64,000 nt of DNA from an uncultured Prevotellaceae bacterium (GTDB lineage Bacteria; Bacteroidota; Bacteroidia; Bacteroidales; Bacteroidaceae), in contig CACZBS010000002.1 in the NCBI GenBank assembly GCA_902779455.1, positions 186,001 to 250,000 of the forward strand, read 5' to 3'. The notes beneath the pieces were generated by a model that ran no database searches, was not told the origin of the DNA, and saw nothing but the letters and a program-made list of their open reading frames with translations. This document shows positions 24,267-33,938 of the stretch, in pieces; positions within the stretch are counted from its first letter, which is position 1, and each line of letters begins with the position of its first letter. The position numbers and the translations under genes were made by a program.

Positions 24267-27167
24267 TCACGGGGCGAGGGCGGGCTTCAGCTCGTCAGGC
24301 GACTCGCGGGTGAACATATCGACGGGCGGGGCCTGCTCGGTGAAGAACCTGCGGATCGTGGCTGGCTCGAGCTGGAGGGAAGGACTGAAGTCCGGGCTCA
24401 TCATGTAGTCGATGATGGCGTGGCGCATCTGCCGGGCCACGGGGCGACGGCTGAGGTCGCGGCTGATGTCCATGGTGGTCATCAGGAGGCGCCCGCCGCC
24501 GACGCGCGCTTCGATGAGCATGCCCAGCTTACGTGAGACGTGCCACGTGTCGATGGGCTGTATGGGCGACTGATAGTCGGCGGGCAAGTGCATCAGATTC
24601 ATCACCTGAGCCTTGTTGAGGAGTTCCCACCAGTTGAGGTTCGACCAGTCGTCGGTGGGGAATCCGTGGCGGAAGAGGGGGTGGTCGCGATGGATGTAGG
24701 CGCCCGTCGTGTGAGGCGGCCGCATCTTGAACCACGACGTGTTCCAGAAGACGGGCAGATAGCTCTGGCGGACGTCGCTGCCCAGCGTGACGCGTCCGGC
24801 AGCGGTGAGGAGCACGCGTCCCCCACCCTGCAGCACCTCGATGGCGTGCTGGTCGAGGGTGTCAGCAATGTAAAGTTCGTCGGCCCCGGGCTCGGGCTCG
24901 TCCTCAAAGTTGGCGGGATAGACCCAGAAGTCCCAGTGGTTGCGCACGATGTTGCCGACGACGAGCGTCAGCTTGGCTGGCTGGCGTATGCCGGCCAGGT
25001 CGAAGACGACGGTGCCGAGAGGATGGTTCTTGCCGATGGGCACGTCGACCGTTGAGAGCGTGTCCTCGCACACGAGCAACGAGTCGTCGCGCCAGATCTG
25101 CCAGGTCGTCGTGCAGTCCTTCAGGTGTCCGTAGAAGGCGTTCATCATCTCCACGGGCACGCTGAGCGTCTCGTTGTCAGTATAGACGAACTTGGGGAAT
25201 CGGGCCAGCACGACGAGGGGTGAGCAGAACTCGCGCCAGTCACGGCTTTTGACGTAGCCCTTCTCGCGCCAGAAGACGTTGAGGGGTCCGACGAGAGCCG
25301 TCCCCTGTCCGCTGTAGTCATTGAGAGCCAGGAGCTGGAACCCGGCATAGTCCTTGGTACGCAGGTTGCGCTCTATCTCGTACTTGTAGCAGAGGGTCTG
25401 CAGGCGTCCGCTGGCCATGAGGAAAGGCCGGGCCATAGAGGCCATCCCGTGGTCGCGGAGCAGGTCGCGGAAGATCTCGAAGTTGGCAGCTTTGTAGACG
25501 CCCGTGTACTGGGAAATCTCGCTGAAGTCAGGGAAGGCGCACCACTGGCCCTGCTCGTGAGCGAGGATGGGCGACTGGCAGGGCACGGTGTCCTTATAGT
25601 TGCGGGGGAACTCAATCTGGGCATAGTAGTCGTCGTCGGACGAGGGGGCATGCCGGTCCCAGTCGAGGCCGCGGGCGCCGCCCTTCACGTGATATTCCGA
25701 CCCGTCATCCCATGCCCATCCGCCACCGACGGAGGCGCCGCAATAGACCTTGGTGGAGTCGTAGGCATGCATCTCCTTCACCCAGTCGCGACAATAGCTG
25801 ACCCAATCGCCGGCCGGCTCATTGCCTGCGGCCATCATCACGAACGAGGGGTGGTTGCCATAGGTGTCGACAATGCGCTTCGACTCGGCCAGCAGGTATT
25901 CGTCGATCTTCATCCCCCGGCGCAACTTCACGCCGTGGTTGGGCCAGCTGGGGCCCTCGGGCTGGAGATAGATGCCGAGGCGGTCGGCCGCATCGAAGGC
26001 CGCCTCGGGCGGGCAATAGCTATGGAAGCGCACCATGTTGAGCCCATACTCCTTGCATTTGCGGAAGATGCGCATCCACTCCGTCGTGTCCATCGGAGCG
26101 AAGCCTGTCTCGGGGAAGCAGCAATTCTCGACGGTGCCGCGGATGAACGTGGGGCGGCCGTTGACCATGAACTGTCGGCCCTGGATGCGGATATCGCGGA
26201 AGCCGAAGGTCGTCGTATAGGAATCCTCGCCGGCATAGACGGTCAGCCGATAGAAGACGGGCGTGAACTCATCCCACAGCTGAAACTTGTCCATCGGGAT
26301 TGTGAACTCCATCTCCTCCCCTTTGAGTTCATGGCGCCAGTGTCCCTTGACGGCATGCTCGCCTTTGGGAGAAATCTCCTCGAGTGTGTATTCAAGGCCA
26401 TACTCATAGACCTGCATGAAATGGACAGACATGCCGAGGTTGACGTGATTCTCGAGACTGACCTTGACGACAGCCTTATGGTTGGGCAGGTCGGGATAGA
26501 CGCGCACCTGACGGATGTTGATGTGGCGAGAATGTGACTGCAGCTCCAGCCGGCCGACGATGCCGTTCCAGTTGCCCTGCGTCTGGTCGGTGACGGAATG
26601 GGAGTCCTGGCCTACGCAGACATTCTCGATGCCGTTGTAGACGCGGATGGCTATCTCGTTCTGACGTCCGGGGCGGATGAGCTTGCTGACATCATAGACG
26701 TGTGGGGTTGAGAGCGACATCTGATGGCCGGCGTCGCACCCGTTGACGTAGACGGTGGTCTCGATGTGGGGGCGCTCCAGGAAGAGCATGATGCGACGGC
26801 GCTTCCAGTCCTTGGGCACGTAGACGCGACGCCGATACCACGCCGCCCCGACATAGTGGCGCTCAGGGGTCAGGAAGAAGGGGAACTTCATCTTGCCCTC
26901 GACGCGATACGGGGCCATGTAGGGATTGAAGTAGTAGCTGGAGTCGTAGAGCGAGCCCGTCCACTGAGTGGCTGTGCTGACAGGGTCGCCCTTGCCGTTG
27001 GTCAGCATCGAGCCCGGCAGGATCGCATAGTCGTCATAACGTGTGGAGTCGCCCACGGCCAGTTGCCATGAGCCGGCCAGCGAGATAATGTCCTGAGCCA
27101 GGAGGGCCGAGGGCGAAAGGAGGCATGATAATAATATAATAAGGTGTCGTTTCATATAGGTTTTCAT
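24267..27167 (-). CDS. Glycoside hydrolase family 2 enzyme, secreted
   Basis: 966 residues with a signal peptide (about 1-25). The sugar-binding jelly roll includes AAWYRRRVYVPKDWKRRRIMLFLERPHIETTVYVNG (around 109-143), then an Ig-like domain and the TIM barrel (FRDIRIQGRQFMVNGRP to about 620). Catalytic residues: acid/base in AAGNEPAGD (Glu450) and probable nucleophile in LAHEQGQW (Glu538). A long C-terminal part follows. The family covers beta-galactosidase, glucuronidase and similar activities; the substrate is not determinable. The start at 27167 overlaps the GH35 stop by ATGA, so it is translated from the same mRNA as GH35. No SusC/SusD pair is present. Confidence 0.9.
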   Translation of the reverse strand: MKTYMKRHLIILLSCLLSPSALLAQDIISLAGSWQLAVGDSTRYDDYAILPGSMLTNGKGDPVSTATQWTGSLYDSSYYFNPYMAPYRVEGKMKFPFFLTPERHYVGAAWYRRRVYVPKDWKRRRIMLFLERPHIETTVYVNGCDAGHQMSLSTPHVYDVSKLIRPGRQNEIAIRVYNGIENVCVGQDSHSVTDQTQGNWNGIVGRLELQSHSRHINIRQVRVYPDLPNHKAVVKVSLENHVNLGMSVHFMQVYEYGLEYTLEEISPKGEHAVKGHWRHELKGEEMEFTIPMDKFQLWDEFTPVFYRLTVYAGEDSYTTTFGFRDIRIQGRQFMVNGRPTFIRGTVENCCFPETGFAPMDTTEWMRIFRKCKEYGLNMVRFHSYCPPEAAFDAADRLGIYLQPEGPSWPNHGVKLRRGMKIDEYLLAESKRIVDTYGNHPSFVMMAAGNEPAGDWVSYCRDWVKEMHAYDSTKVYCGASVGGGWAWDDGSEYHVKGGARGLDWDRHAPSSDDDYYAQIEFPRNYKDTVPCQSPILAHEQGQWCAFPDFSEISQYTGVYKAANFEIFRDLLRDHGMASMARPFLMASGRLQTLCYKYEIERNLRTKDYAGFQLLALNDYSGQGTALVGPLNVFWREKGYVKSRDWREFCSPLVVLARFPKFVYTDNETLSVPVEMMNAFYGHLKDCTTTWQIWRDDSLLVCEDTLSTVDVPIGKNHPLGTVVFDLAGIRQPAKLTLVVGNIVRNHWDFWVYPANFEDEPEPGADELYIADTLDQHAIEVLQGGGRVLLTAAGRVTLGSDVRQSYLPVFWNTSWFKMRPPHTTGAYIHRDHPLFRHGFPTDDWSNLNWWELLNKAQVMNLMHLPADYQSPIQPIDTWHVSRKLGMLIEARVGGGRLLMTTMDISRDLSRRPVARQMRHAIIDYMMSPDFSPSLQLEPATIRRFFTEQAPPVDMFTRESPDELKPALAP

Positions 27168-29218
27168 TTGTCTTGCAATAGTCCTTCGTATGTGATTTCA
27201 ACCCGCTTCACGCCCTCGCCAGCCGTACGGTCGGCTTCGCGTGGCAGATAGACAGGGGCATCGGGCTGCATGGGCAGGATGCGAAGCTCGAGGCGCGTGG
27301 TGCCCGCAGGCAGACGCCAGAGGCCATAGAGCATGGGGCGGCCATACTGGAAGTGGTCGGCAATGAGCCGGCCGTCGCAGTAGAGCCGGGCACAGTCGCC
27401 ACGATAATCAATGCGCAGCAGGCGGTGCCACTGGCTGACGGCCTGCTCAGGGATGCTGATCTGATAGACAGCGGCCTGCTCCCAGTCGGCCTCGCTGGGG
27501 GCTTCGGCCACCTTGGCAGGTCCCTTGGCAATCTGTCGCAGAGGACCGGGTTCGCGAAGCTTGGTGACGGTGGTCTCAAAGCCAATGTCTTCGTGATCGC
27601 TCAAGGGTAGGAAGAGGTGCCCGGCCTCCTCCTGCGAAAGCAGGTAGATGTTGTCATAGACAGGTTGCGAAGCGCCCTTCGGACGCAAGTTCTTGAGTGT
27701 CTTCCCATTCTGCAGGCAGATGACAGTGGGCAGCCCTTTGATTTGCATCATATAGATTTTCCCATCGCGCTTGGCCACCAGCTGGGCCGTGGCATAGCGC
27801 ATGCCCTCGATATTGACAGGCAGGATAGCCATGCAGCCGGAGGGAATCGTGAGCGGGGGCAGCGTCACGCCGCAGGCAGTCAGCCGGACGCCCTTCTTGG
27901 CGGAGAGGTTTTGCAGACGCTCGTAGTTGTTGATGAAGATGAAGCCACTGTCGCCGGTCGACCTGACGGCCCAGCGCAGACCCGTGTCCTCGCCTTTCTT
28001 GAGATCCTGCGAGGCAGGGAAGGAAGCCGCCATCGGGGCCAGTTGCTCGCCATAATCACGCATAAAGAGATGGAGCGGACGCAGCGTATAATATTGGGGC
28101 CACGTTTGACCAAACTCGCCCAGGGGCGCCTGGAAGTCGTAGGTCTTGACAGGCAGGTCGTTATTGGCGGTGCCGGGGGTGCGCTGGGTCTCATTCAGGG
28201 TGATGCCGGTCGTGCTCTCAGGATTAGTGCCACCATGATACATGTAATAGCCCAGCAGATTGCTGCCGGAGCCCAGCTTGACCAGCGCCATCGAGTAGGC
28301 ATCCTCAGGATAGATAAAGGGCCGGCGATGATAGGCCGTGGCCATGCCTCCACCCAGCTCGCAAGTGAAGTAAGGATAGGCTTCGTCGCCCTTGCCGATG
28401 CGCTCTTGCTGCAGGCCGAGCAGGTCGGTGCCGATGGCGGTTGAGGAGCGGAAAGCCTTGAAGTTGAACGCCTTATAATAATTACCGGCCGTTTCAGCCG
28501 TCGACTTCTCCCAGAAGCCGTCAGCATAGTCGCCATATAGGGGCAGCAGCTCGCCGAAAGGCACAGGCTTCGAGAGCTCCGGCCACCCTGTGCGGGTGTA
28601 GAAAGGCAGGTCGAAACCTATGGTCAAGGCCATGCGCTTCAGGGTCATCAGATAGTCGCCAGAGCCGCGATATTCATTGTCGAACTGACAAGCGATAATG
28701 GGGCCGCCGTCCTTCCACTGGAGCCCCATGACCTGGGAATAGATCTGACGATAGAGCCGTTCGACACATGCCAGGAACGTCGGGTCCTGCGAACGGAGCT
28801 TGCAGCCCTTCAGGAACACCCAGTCAGGGATGCCGCCATTGCGCACCTCGCCGTGACAGAACGGGCCGATGCGCAGGATGACGGGCATCTGCTCGTCACG
28901 ACAGGTCTCAAGGAAGCGTCGCAAGTCGCGCTGGCCGTCCCAACGGTAGATGCCTTCCTGCTCCTCGATGTGATTCCAGAACACATAGGTGGCCAGGATG
29001 GTCACCCCGCCTGACTTCATGTTCCTCACTGCCGATGCCCACTCGTCAGCAGGCAGACGACTGTAGTGCACCTCGCCCATCACGGGGACGACTCTGCGGC
29101 CGCCAATGATCAGGCTTTGCTGATCCCAGCCGACAGGGTCGCCAAGCTTTCCCTGCACTGACGTGAAAGTCATCATGGCAACGCCGGCTGCGATAATCAG
29201 TCTTAGAGATCCTTGCAT
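27164..29218 (-). CDS. Glycoside hydrolase family 35 beta-galactosidase-like enzyme
   Basis: 684 residues, signal peptide at the N-terminus (MQGSLRLIIAAGVAMMTFTS). GH35 hallmarks: GEVHYSRLP (48-56), ATYVFWNHIEEQEG, RIGPFCHGEVRNGGIPDW, acid/base motif CQFDNEYRG with Glu182 (most members have QIENEYG), and nucleophile region FTCELGGGM with Glu287. C-terminal jelly-roll parts follow. It would release terminal beta-galactose from plant polymers. It heads the two-gene unit with GH2; a TACCTTTG element at 29265-29258 marks the promoter. An exported glycan-degradation pair is the likely role. Confidence 0.92.
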   Translation of the reverse strand: MQGSLRLIIAAGVAMMTFTSVQGKLGDPVGWDQQSLIIGGRRVVPVMGEVHYSRLPADEWASAVRNMKSGGVTILATYVFWNHIEEQEGIYRWDGQRDLRRFLETCRDEQMPVILRIGPFCHGEVRNGGIPDWVFLKGCKLRSQDPTFLACVERLYRQIYSQVMGLQWKDGGPIIACQFDNEYRGSGDYLMTLKRMALTIGFDLPFYTRTGWPELSKPVPFGELLPLYGDYADGFWEKSTAETAGNYYKAFNFKAFRSSTAIGTDLLGLQQERIGKGDEAYPYFTCELGGGMATAYHRRPFIYPEDAYSMALVKLGSGSNLLGYYMYHGGTNPESTTGITLNETQRTPGTANNDLPVKTYDFQAPLGEFGQTWPQYYTLRPLHLFMRDYGEQLAPMAASFPASQDLKKGEDTGLRWAVRSTGDSGFIFINNYERLQNLSAKKGVRLTACGVTLPPLTIPSGCMAILPVNIEGMRYATAQLVAKRDGKIYMMQIKGLPTVICLQNGKTLKNLRPKGASQPVYDNIYLLSQEEAGHLFLPLSDHEDIGFETTVTKLREPGPLRQIAKGPAKVAEAPSEADWEQAAVYQISIPEQAVSQWHRLLRIDYRGDCARLYCDGRLIADHFQYGRPMLYGLWRLPAGTTRLELRILPMQPDAPVYLPREADRTAGEGVKRVEITYEGLLQDK

Positions 29219-29257
29219 GAGTTATAGTGATATTTGCTTGTTTTGATTTTACGAGTG

Positions 29258-29265
29258 CAAAGGTA
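29258..29265 (-). promoter_or_regulatory. -7 element of the GH35-GH2 unit
   Basis: TACCTTTG then CAC on the minus strand, about 40 bp before the GH35 ATG. A clear -33 element was not found, which may mean activation by a regulator. Confidence 0.6.
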
Positions 29266-29373
29266 ATCTTTTTTGGCGACAATAGCACATACATAGAGAC
29301 GACAAAAGGTTAAATAAAATTAATAATTAGCACAAGTAACAAGGGATTAAGCCATTATATGCAGTATTTTTTG

Positions 29374-29381
29374 TACCTTTG
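29374..29381 (+). promoter_or_regulatory. -7 element of the rplU-rpmA promoter
   Basis: TACCTTTG followed by CAC at 29374-29383. About 90 nt of leader separate it from the rplU ATG. Confidence 0.65.
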
Positions 29382-29383
29382 CA

Positions 29384-29460
29384 CCTCGAATTGAGTCCGT
29401 GGAGGCTGGGTGAAGTGTGCGCGAACGCGTGCCGCCTTGCGGAAAAACCCCTAAAATACA
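29384..29460 (+). promoter_or_regulatory. GC-rich structured 5' leader of rplU
   Basis: In AT-rich surroundings the leader is GC-rich with self-complementary pieces: GCGCGAACGCG, CCGCCTTGCGG, and GGGT pairing with ACCCC near the end. Ribosomal-protein operons often carry autoregulatory leaders, and L21 leaders are known in other phyla; whether this is one is open. Confidence 0.45.
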
Positions 29461-29474
29461 AATAAACAAAAGCA

Positions 29475-29792
29475 ATGTACGCAATTGTAGAAATCCAGGG
29501 TCAGCAGTTCAAGGCCGAAGAGGGCAAGAAGCTCTTCGTCCACCACATCAAGGACGTGGAAGCCGGCAAGACTGTTGAATTTGACAAGGTGCTGCTCATT
29601 GATGCAGACGGCGCCGTCAAGGTAGGTGCACCCACCGTAGAAGGTGCAAAGGTAGTAGTTGAAGTAGTGAACCCGCTCGTGAAGGGCGACAAGGTGATTG
29701 TCTTCAAGATGAAGCGTCGCAAGGACTCTCGCAAGAAGAACGGCCACCGCGAACAGTTCACTCAGGTTGAAGTCAAACAAGTAATCGCTTAA
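29475..29792 (+). CDS. rplU: 50S ribosomal protein L21
   Basis: 105 residues, standard length. The start [20 protein letters not shown] and the C-terminal [21 protein letters not shown] are classical L21 sequence. It is part of the large subunit and binds 23S rRNA. rpmA follows after 15 bp with an AGGAGG-like stretch (TAAAGGAGGACC) before its ATG, a rare clear Shine-Dalgarno for this phylum. Confidence 0.98.
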   Translation: MYAIVEIQGQQFKAEEGKKLFVHHIKDVEAGKTVEFDKVLLIDADGAVKVGAPTVEGAKVVVEVVNPLVKGDKVIVFKMKRRKDSRKKNGHREQFTQVEVKQVIA

Positions 29793-29807
29793 AGGAGGAC
29801 CCACATT

Positions 29808-30071
29808 ATGGCACATAAAAAAGGTGTAGGTAGTTCGAAGAACGGTCGTGAGAGCGCAGCTCAGCGACTTGGCGTGAAAATCTGGGGCGGTCAGCAGTGC
29901 GTCGCCGGCAACATCATCGTTCGCCAGCGCGGTACGCACCACAACCCTGGCAATAACGTTGGTATCGGTAAGGACGACACGCTCTATGCCCTCGTTGACG
30001 GCACCGTGAATTTCCATAAGGGAAAGCGCGACAAGAGCGTCGTTTCAGTTATTCCTAACGCTGAAGCCTAA
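29808..30071 (+). CDS. rpmA: 50S ribosomal protein L27
   Basis: 87 residues starting [22 protein letters not shown] with GVKIWGGQ-type sequence and [26 protein letters not shown], diagnostic for L27. Its N-terminal tail reaches the peptidyl transferase centre; no cleavable extension as in Firmicutes is present. The rplU-rpmA pair ends at the hairpin at 30114. Confidence 0.98.
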   Translation: MAHKKGVGSSKNGRESAAQRLGVKIWGGQQCVAGNIIVRQRGTHHNPGNNVGIGKDDTLYALVDGTVNFHKGKRDKSVVSVIPNAEA

Positions 30072-30113
30072 CACACGCACTTACAAACAAAACTTATTCC
30101 AAACAAACAACAG

Positions 30114-30150
30114 AGTCCCTGCTCCGCCTGACGGCGAGCAGGGACTTCTG
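30114..30150 (+). terminator. Terminator of rplU-rpmA
   Basis: AGTCCCTGCTC (30114-30124) pairs perfectly with GAGCAGGGACT (30136-30146) around an 11-nt loop; TCTGCTTTCT follows. Confidence 0.85.
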
Positions 30151-30186
30151 CTTTCTGACGGAAAGGTTCCGCTTCGCAGAAACAAG

Positions 30187-30218
30187 AAGCTGGCATATCT
30201 CATTTGATACGCCAGCTT
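30187..30218 (-). terminator. Hairpin terminator of the ATP synthase operon
   Basis: AAGCTGGCATATC (30187-30199) and GATACGCCAGCTT (30206-30218) pair at 12 of 13 positions around a 6-nt loop, 33 bp past the atpG stop codon; a T-rich stretch follows on the minus strand. Confidence 0.8.
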
Positions 30219-30251
30219 GATGTAAATAATAACGGGAAATAGCCGCGCAAA

Positions 30252-31226
30252 CTAATTATTGACGGAACCGCCAACGATGTCGAGGAGCTCGCTCGTGATG
30301 GCCTGCTGTCGACTCTTGTTGTACTGCAGGTTGAGCTGGCGCAACAATTCGTCGGCATTGTCGGTAGCCGTCTGCATGGCCACCATGCGGGCAGCATGTT
30401 CGGAGGCGACACTGTCGAGCAGGGCTGTATAGAGCATCAGGTGGGCCAGCTTGGGCATGAGCTGGGAAAGGACAGTGTTCATGTCGGGCTCCACGATAAA
30501 GTTATCGTTGAGGGGCACGACTTCCTGCTCCTGACCGACGGTCTGGTGCGTGCGCTGGTTCTTCTTCTGATATTCCTGCGACTTCCTCGTGGCAATGTTG
30601 GTCGTGAGGTCGCGCTCATGATCGCGCTCCAGCTCGCTCTCCACATCGATGGGGAGGAAGGTCTTGCGTGTCAGGATCTGACTGCCGGCACTCTTGAAGT
30701 GATGGTATATCAGCTCCACGCGATCGATTTCGCCGCTGGCAAAGCGACGCCCAAGCTCCATCGCCAGGTTGATGCAGTCGTGCACGTTAGGCTTGTCAAC
30801 CATGGCCGAACCGTCGCCCTTGACCAGATAGCCCAGCTTGCGAGCTTTCTCGGCCACCTTGCGGCCTACGGGATAAATCTCGACGTTCTCCTGTCCCAAC
30901 TCGTCGGCATAGGCCTTGACGGACTGCATCATCAGTCGGATAACGTTGGCATTGAAACCACCGCAAAGTGACGAGTTGGAGGAATAGACAACGAGTGCGA
31001 CGCGCTTGACGGGGCGCTCCTGATCATAGATCGTCTGTGCCTCTGCCTCGGCTGCAAGGAACGACTTGAGGATGTGCTCCAGCAGCGTCTCGTAGGGCAG
31101 CATGTTCTGGATGGCCACCTGTGCGTGGTGCAACTTCGAACTGGCCACCATCTTCATGGCGGAAGTAATCTTACGCGTCGAGTTGACTGAAGCTATACGT
31201 CCTTTAATCTCCTTTAATGATGGCAT
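30252..31226 (-). CDS. atpG: ATP synthase F1 gamma subunit
   Basis: 324 residues, longer than the about 290 of E. coli, as in other Bacteroidetes. N-terminus MPSLKEIKGRIASVNSTRKITSAMKMVA and C-terminus YNKSRQQAITSELLDIVGG are the two helices of the central shaft; SSNSSLCGGFNANV matches the family. It rotates inside the alpha3beta3 ring. Last gene of the atp operon, 6 bp after atpA, followed by a terminator hairpin. Confidence 0.97.
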   Translation of the reverse strand: MPSLKEIKGRIASVNSTRKITSAMKMVASSKLHHAQVAIQNMLPYETLLEHILKSFLAAEAEAQTIYDQERPVKRVALVVYSSNSSLCGGFNANVIRLMMQSVKAYADELGQENVEIYPVGRKVAEKARKLGYLVKGDGSAMVDKPNVHDCINLAMELGRRFASGEIDRVELIYHHFKSAGSQILTRKTFLPIDVESELERDHERDLTTNIATRKSQEYQKKNQRTHQTVGQEQEVVPLNDNFIVEPDMNTVLSQLMPKLAHLMLYTALLDSVASEHAARMVAMQTATDNADELLRQLNLQYNKSRQQAITSELLDIVGGSVNN

Positions 31227-31232
31227 AGGCGG

Positions 31233-32819
31233 TTAGGCTTTAAATGTTGCGGCGATGTCGGCCATTGTGGCCTCAATCTTCTGCGTGGTCTCGTCGTCGA
31301 TTTTGCCGCTACCGAGGGTCTCAATAACCTCGGGCTTGGTGGAACGCAACTTCTCGAGGAACTGATCTTGACACTGGCGCACCTTGTCGATGGGCACGTC
31401 GCGCATCAGTCCGTGGACGCCACAGTAGAGAATGGCCACCTGTTCGCCGACAGGCATGGGGCTATACTGTGGCTGGATGAGCAGCTGGTTGTTCTTGCGA
31501 CCGCGGTCGAGGGTCATAGCCGTGACAGCATCCATGTCGCTGGAGAACTTCGAGAAGGCCTCGAGCTCACGATACTGTGCCTGGTCAATCTTCAGCGTTC
31601 CGGCCACTTTCTTCATCGACTTTATCTGTGCCGAGCCACCGACACGCGAGACGGAGATACCGACGTTGATGGCGGGGCGGAAGCCCTGGTTGAAGAGGTC
31701 GCTCTCGAGGAATATCTGTCCGTCTGTGATGGAGATGACGTTAGTCGGGATGTAGGCCGACACGTCGCCTGCTTGCGTTTCGATGATAGGCAGAGCTGTC
31801 AGCGAACCGCCACCACGTACATGTCCTTTCATGCACTCGGGCAGGTCGTTCATCTGTTCGGCCACTTCCTGCTGCTCGTTCATCTTGGCTGCACGCTCCA
31901 GAAGACGTGAGTGGAGATAGAACACGTCGCCAGGATAGGCCTCGCGGCCCGAGGGACGGCGCAGAATCAGCGACACTTCTCGATAGGCGACAGCCTGCTT
32001 AGACAGGTCGTCGTAGACAACGAGTGCGGGCAGTCCACGATCACGGAAGTACTCACCGATGGCAGCACCGGCGAAGGGGGCATAATACTGCATGGCGGCG
32101 GGATCGGCAGCCGTGGCGGCTACGATGATGGTGTAAGGCAGTGCACCGTGCTCCTTCAGGTTCTGGACGAGTGCTGCTACGGTGGATGCCTTCTGGCCGA
32201 TGGCGACGTAGATACAATAGACGGGCTTGCCAGCCTCATAGAAACTCTTCTGGTTGATGATGGTGTCGACGGCGATGGCGGTCTTACCCGTCTGGCGGTC
32301 ACCAATGATGAGCTCACGCTGGCCGCGGCCGATGGGAATCATCGAGTCGATAGCCTTGAGGCCTGTCTGGAGCGGCTCCTTCACGGGCTGACGGTAGATG
32401 ACGCCAGGGGCCTTGCGGTCGAGCGGCATCTCGAATGATTCCTTGAGGTCAATCTCGCCCTTGCCGTCGATGGCCTGTCCGAGGGGATTGATGACACGTC
32501 CGAGCATGTTGTCGTTGACGCGGATGGAGGCGATACGGCGCGTACGCTTGACGACCATGCCCTCCTTGATGCCCGACGTCTGGCCCAGCAGGACGCATCC
32601 GACGTTATCCTCCTCGAGGTTCATCACGATGGCCATCGTGCCGTTCTCGAACTCTAGCAGCTCGTTGGCCTCGGCATTGCGAAGGCCGTAGATGCGGGCT
32701 ACGCCGTCGCTGACCTGTAGGACGGTCCCCACTTCGTCGAACTGTTCGCCGCTGGAGATACCCTTGAGCTGGTCGAGCAGCACCTGGCTGACTTCGCTTG
32801 GTTTAATTTTATCTGACAT
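31233..32819 (-). CDS. atpA: ATP synthase F1 alpha subunit
   Basis: 528 residues. The P-loop is [11 protein letters not shown] and the catalytic-site-contributing arginine region [18 protein letters not shown] is intact (visual arginine finger). Forms the non-catalytic sites of the hexamer. It lies 6 bp after atpH and 6 bp before atpG. Confidence 0.98.
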   Translation of the reverse strand: MSDKIKPSEVSQVLLDQLKGISSGEQFDEVGTVLQVSDGVARIYGLRNAEANELLEFENGTMAIVMNLEEDNVGCVLLGQTSGIKEGMVVKRTRRIASIRVNDNMLGRVINPLGQAIDGKGEIDLKESFEMPLDRKAPGVIYRQPVKEPLQTGLKAIDSMIPIGRGQRELIIGDRQTGKTAIAVDTIINQKSFYEAGKPVYCIYVAIGQKASTVAALVQNLKEHGALPYTIIVAATAADPAAMQYYAPFAGAAIGEYFRDRGLPALVVYDDLSKQAVAYREVSLILRRPSGREAYPGDVFYLHSRLLERAAKMNEQQEVAEQMNDLPECMKGHVRGGGSLTALPIIETQAGDVSAYIPTNVISITDGQIFLESDLFNQGFRPAINVGISVSRVGGSAQIKSMKKVAGTLKIDQAQYRELEAFSKFSSDMDAVTAMTLDRGRKNNQLLIQPQYSPMPVGEQVAILYCGVHGLMRDVPIDKVRQCQDQFLEKLRSTKPEVIETLGSGKIDDETTQKIEATMADIAATFKA

Positions 32820-32825
32820 TGATGT

Positions 32826-33365
32826 TTACTTTTTTAGTGTGTTAAGAATATTGTTGAGCTTCGACTTCACACTGGCGTCCATGCGGAACGTGTCGTATTC
32901 GAGGATGAAACCGCCGATAATGTCGGGGTTGACCTCTGTCTCAAACTCCACAGTACCTTGAGTCTTGCTTTCCACCATTTGGCGCATCTTTTGCTCCATC
33001 TGCGGTGACACGGCCACGGCGGTGGTCAGCTTTCCACGGATGATATTCTTCTGCTTGCGATAGAGCGTGACGTAAGAATTGGCCATGAACTGGATCATAC
33101 TCTCACGATCCTCACGCAACACTAAGGCAACGAAGGCTTTTGTCAGGGGAGAGGCTTGCTCGCCGCCGACTGCGGTGAGCAGGAGCATCTCCTTCTTGTC
33201 CTTCGAGAGCATCGGGTTGTCTATCGTCTGGCGGAGCGTAGGCACCTCGATGTAGCTCTCTGCCAAGAGCATCATCTGATCGTATACGGCATCCTCGATG
33301 CAAGCGTCGGACGCGCTCTTAAGCAGCGCCCGCGCATATCTCACCGAAATGACTCCTATATCCAT
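32826..33365 (-). CDS. atpH: ATP synthase F1 delta subunit
   Basis: 179 residues, normal length. N-terminal MDIGVISVRYARALLKSA is the typical delta/OSCP start, and the C-terminal TAVAVSPQMEQKMRQMVESKTQGTVEF to GGFILEYDTFRMDASVKSKLNNI matches the family. It connects the peripheral stalk (AtpF) to the top of F1. Confidence 0.96.
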   Translation of the reverse strand: MDIGVISVRYARALLKSASDACIEDAVYDQMMLLAESYIEVPTLRQTIDNPMLSKDKKEMLLLTAVGGEQASPLTKAFVALVLREDRESMIQFMANSYVTLYRKQKNIIRGKLTTAVAVSPQMEQKMRQMVESKTQGTVEFETEVNPDIIGGFILEYDTFRMDASVKSKLNNILNTLKK

Positions 33366-33380
33366 ACGCTTTCCGGTTAA

Positions 33381-33878
33381 TTACTTGTTAGCAGAAGCTT
33401 CATCCAGCATACGGTCAATCAAATCCATCTGTGCCTTGTCGTCCTGGAGGTTCTGACGCAGCACCTTCTCGGCTATCTCGACGCTCAACGTAGCTACTTG
33501 GCGACGGATGTCGGCAATGGCGGCCGCCTTCTCTTGTTCAATGGCCTGACGGGCATCACTGAGCAAACGGGCACCCTCCTCGCGGGCCTTGTCCTGTGCT
33601 TTCTCTACGATAGCGTCGCGCGTCTGGGCAGCCTCTTTCAATATCTGAGCCTGCTTCTCGCGAGCCTCCTGAAGGATGGATTCACCTTCTCTCTGTATGT
33701 TGGCCAGTCGCTCGTTAGCCTCATGCGCCTTGCGCAGAGACTCATTTATGAAGGCCTCGCGGTCGTTCACCATCTTCACAATCACCGGGAAGCCATACTT
33801 CCACAGGATGAACAGGACGATGAGGAAGACGACGGTCATCCAGAAGAAGAGTCCAAAGTCAGGTGTGATTAATGACAT
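33381..33878 (-). CDS. atpF: ATP synthase Fo subunit b
   Basis: 165 residues. One N-terminal membrane helix (FFWMTVVFLIVLFILWKYGFPVI) followed by a long charged coiled coil rich in Ala/Glu/Lys/Arg, ending KVLRQNLQDDKAQMDLIDRMLDE. It is the membrane-anchored peripheral stalk. Located 15 bp before atpH and 60 bp after atpE. Confidence 0.96.
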   Translation of the reverse strand: MSLITPDFGLFFWMTVVFLIVLFILWKYGFPVIVKMVNDREAFINESLRKAHEANERLANIQREGESILQEAREKQAQILKEAAQTRDAIVEKAQDKAREEGARLLSDARQAIEQEKAAAIADIRRQVATLSVEIAEKVLRQNLQDDKAQMDLIDRMLDEASANK

Positions 33879-33938
33879 AAACTGGTCTTCTTATCGTTAA
33901 TAAAAGATTGAGTGTCCCCTACCCTTTCGCCTCTTTTC

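Noticed and set aside
27164-29218. Inactivated GH35
   Set aside because: The acid/base motif deviates (QFDNEY rather than QIENEY) but the catalytic Glu182 and the nucleophile Glu287 are both kept.
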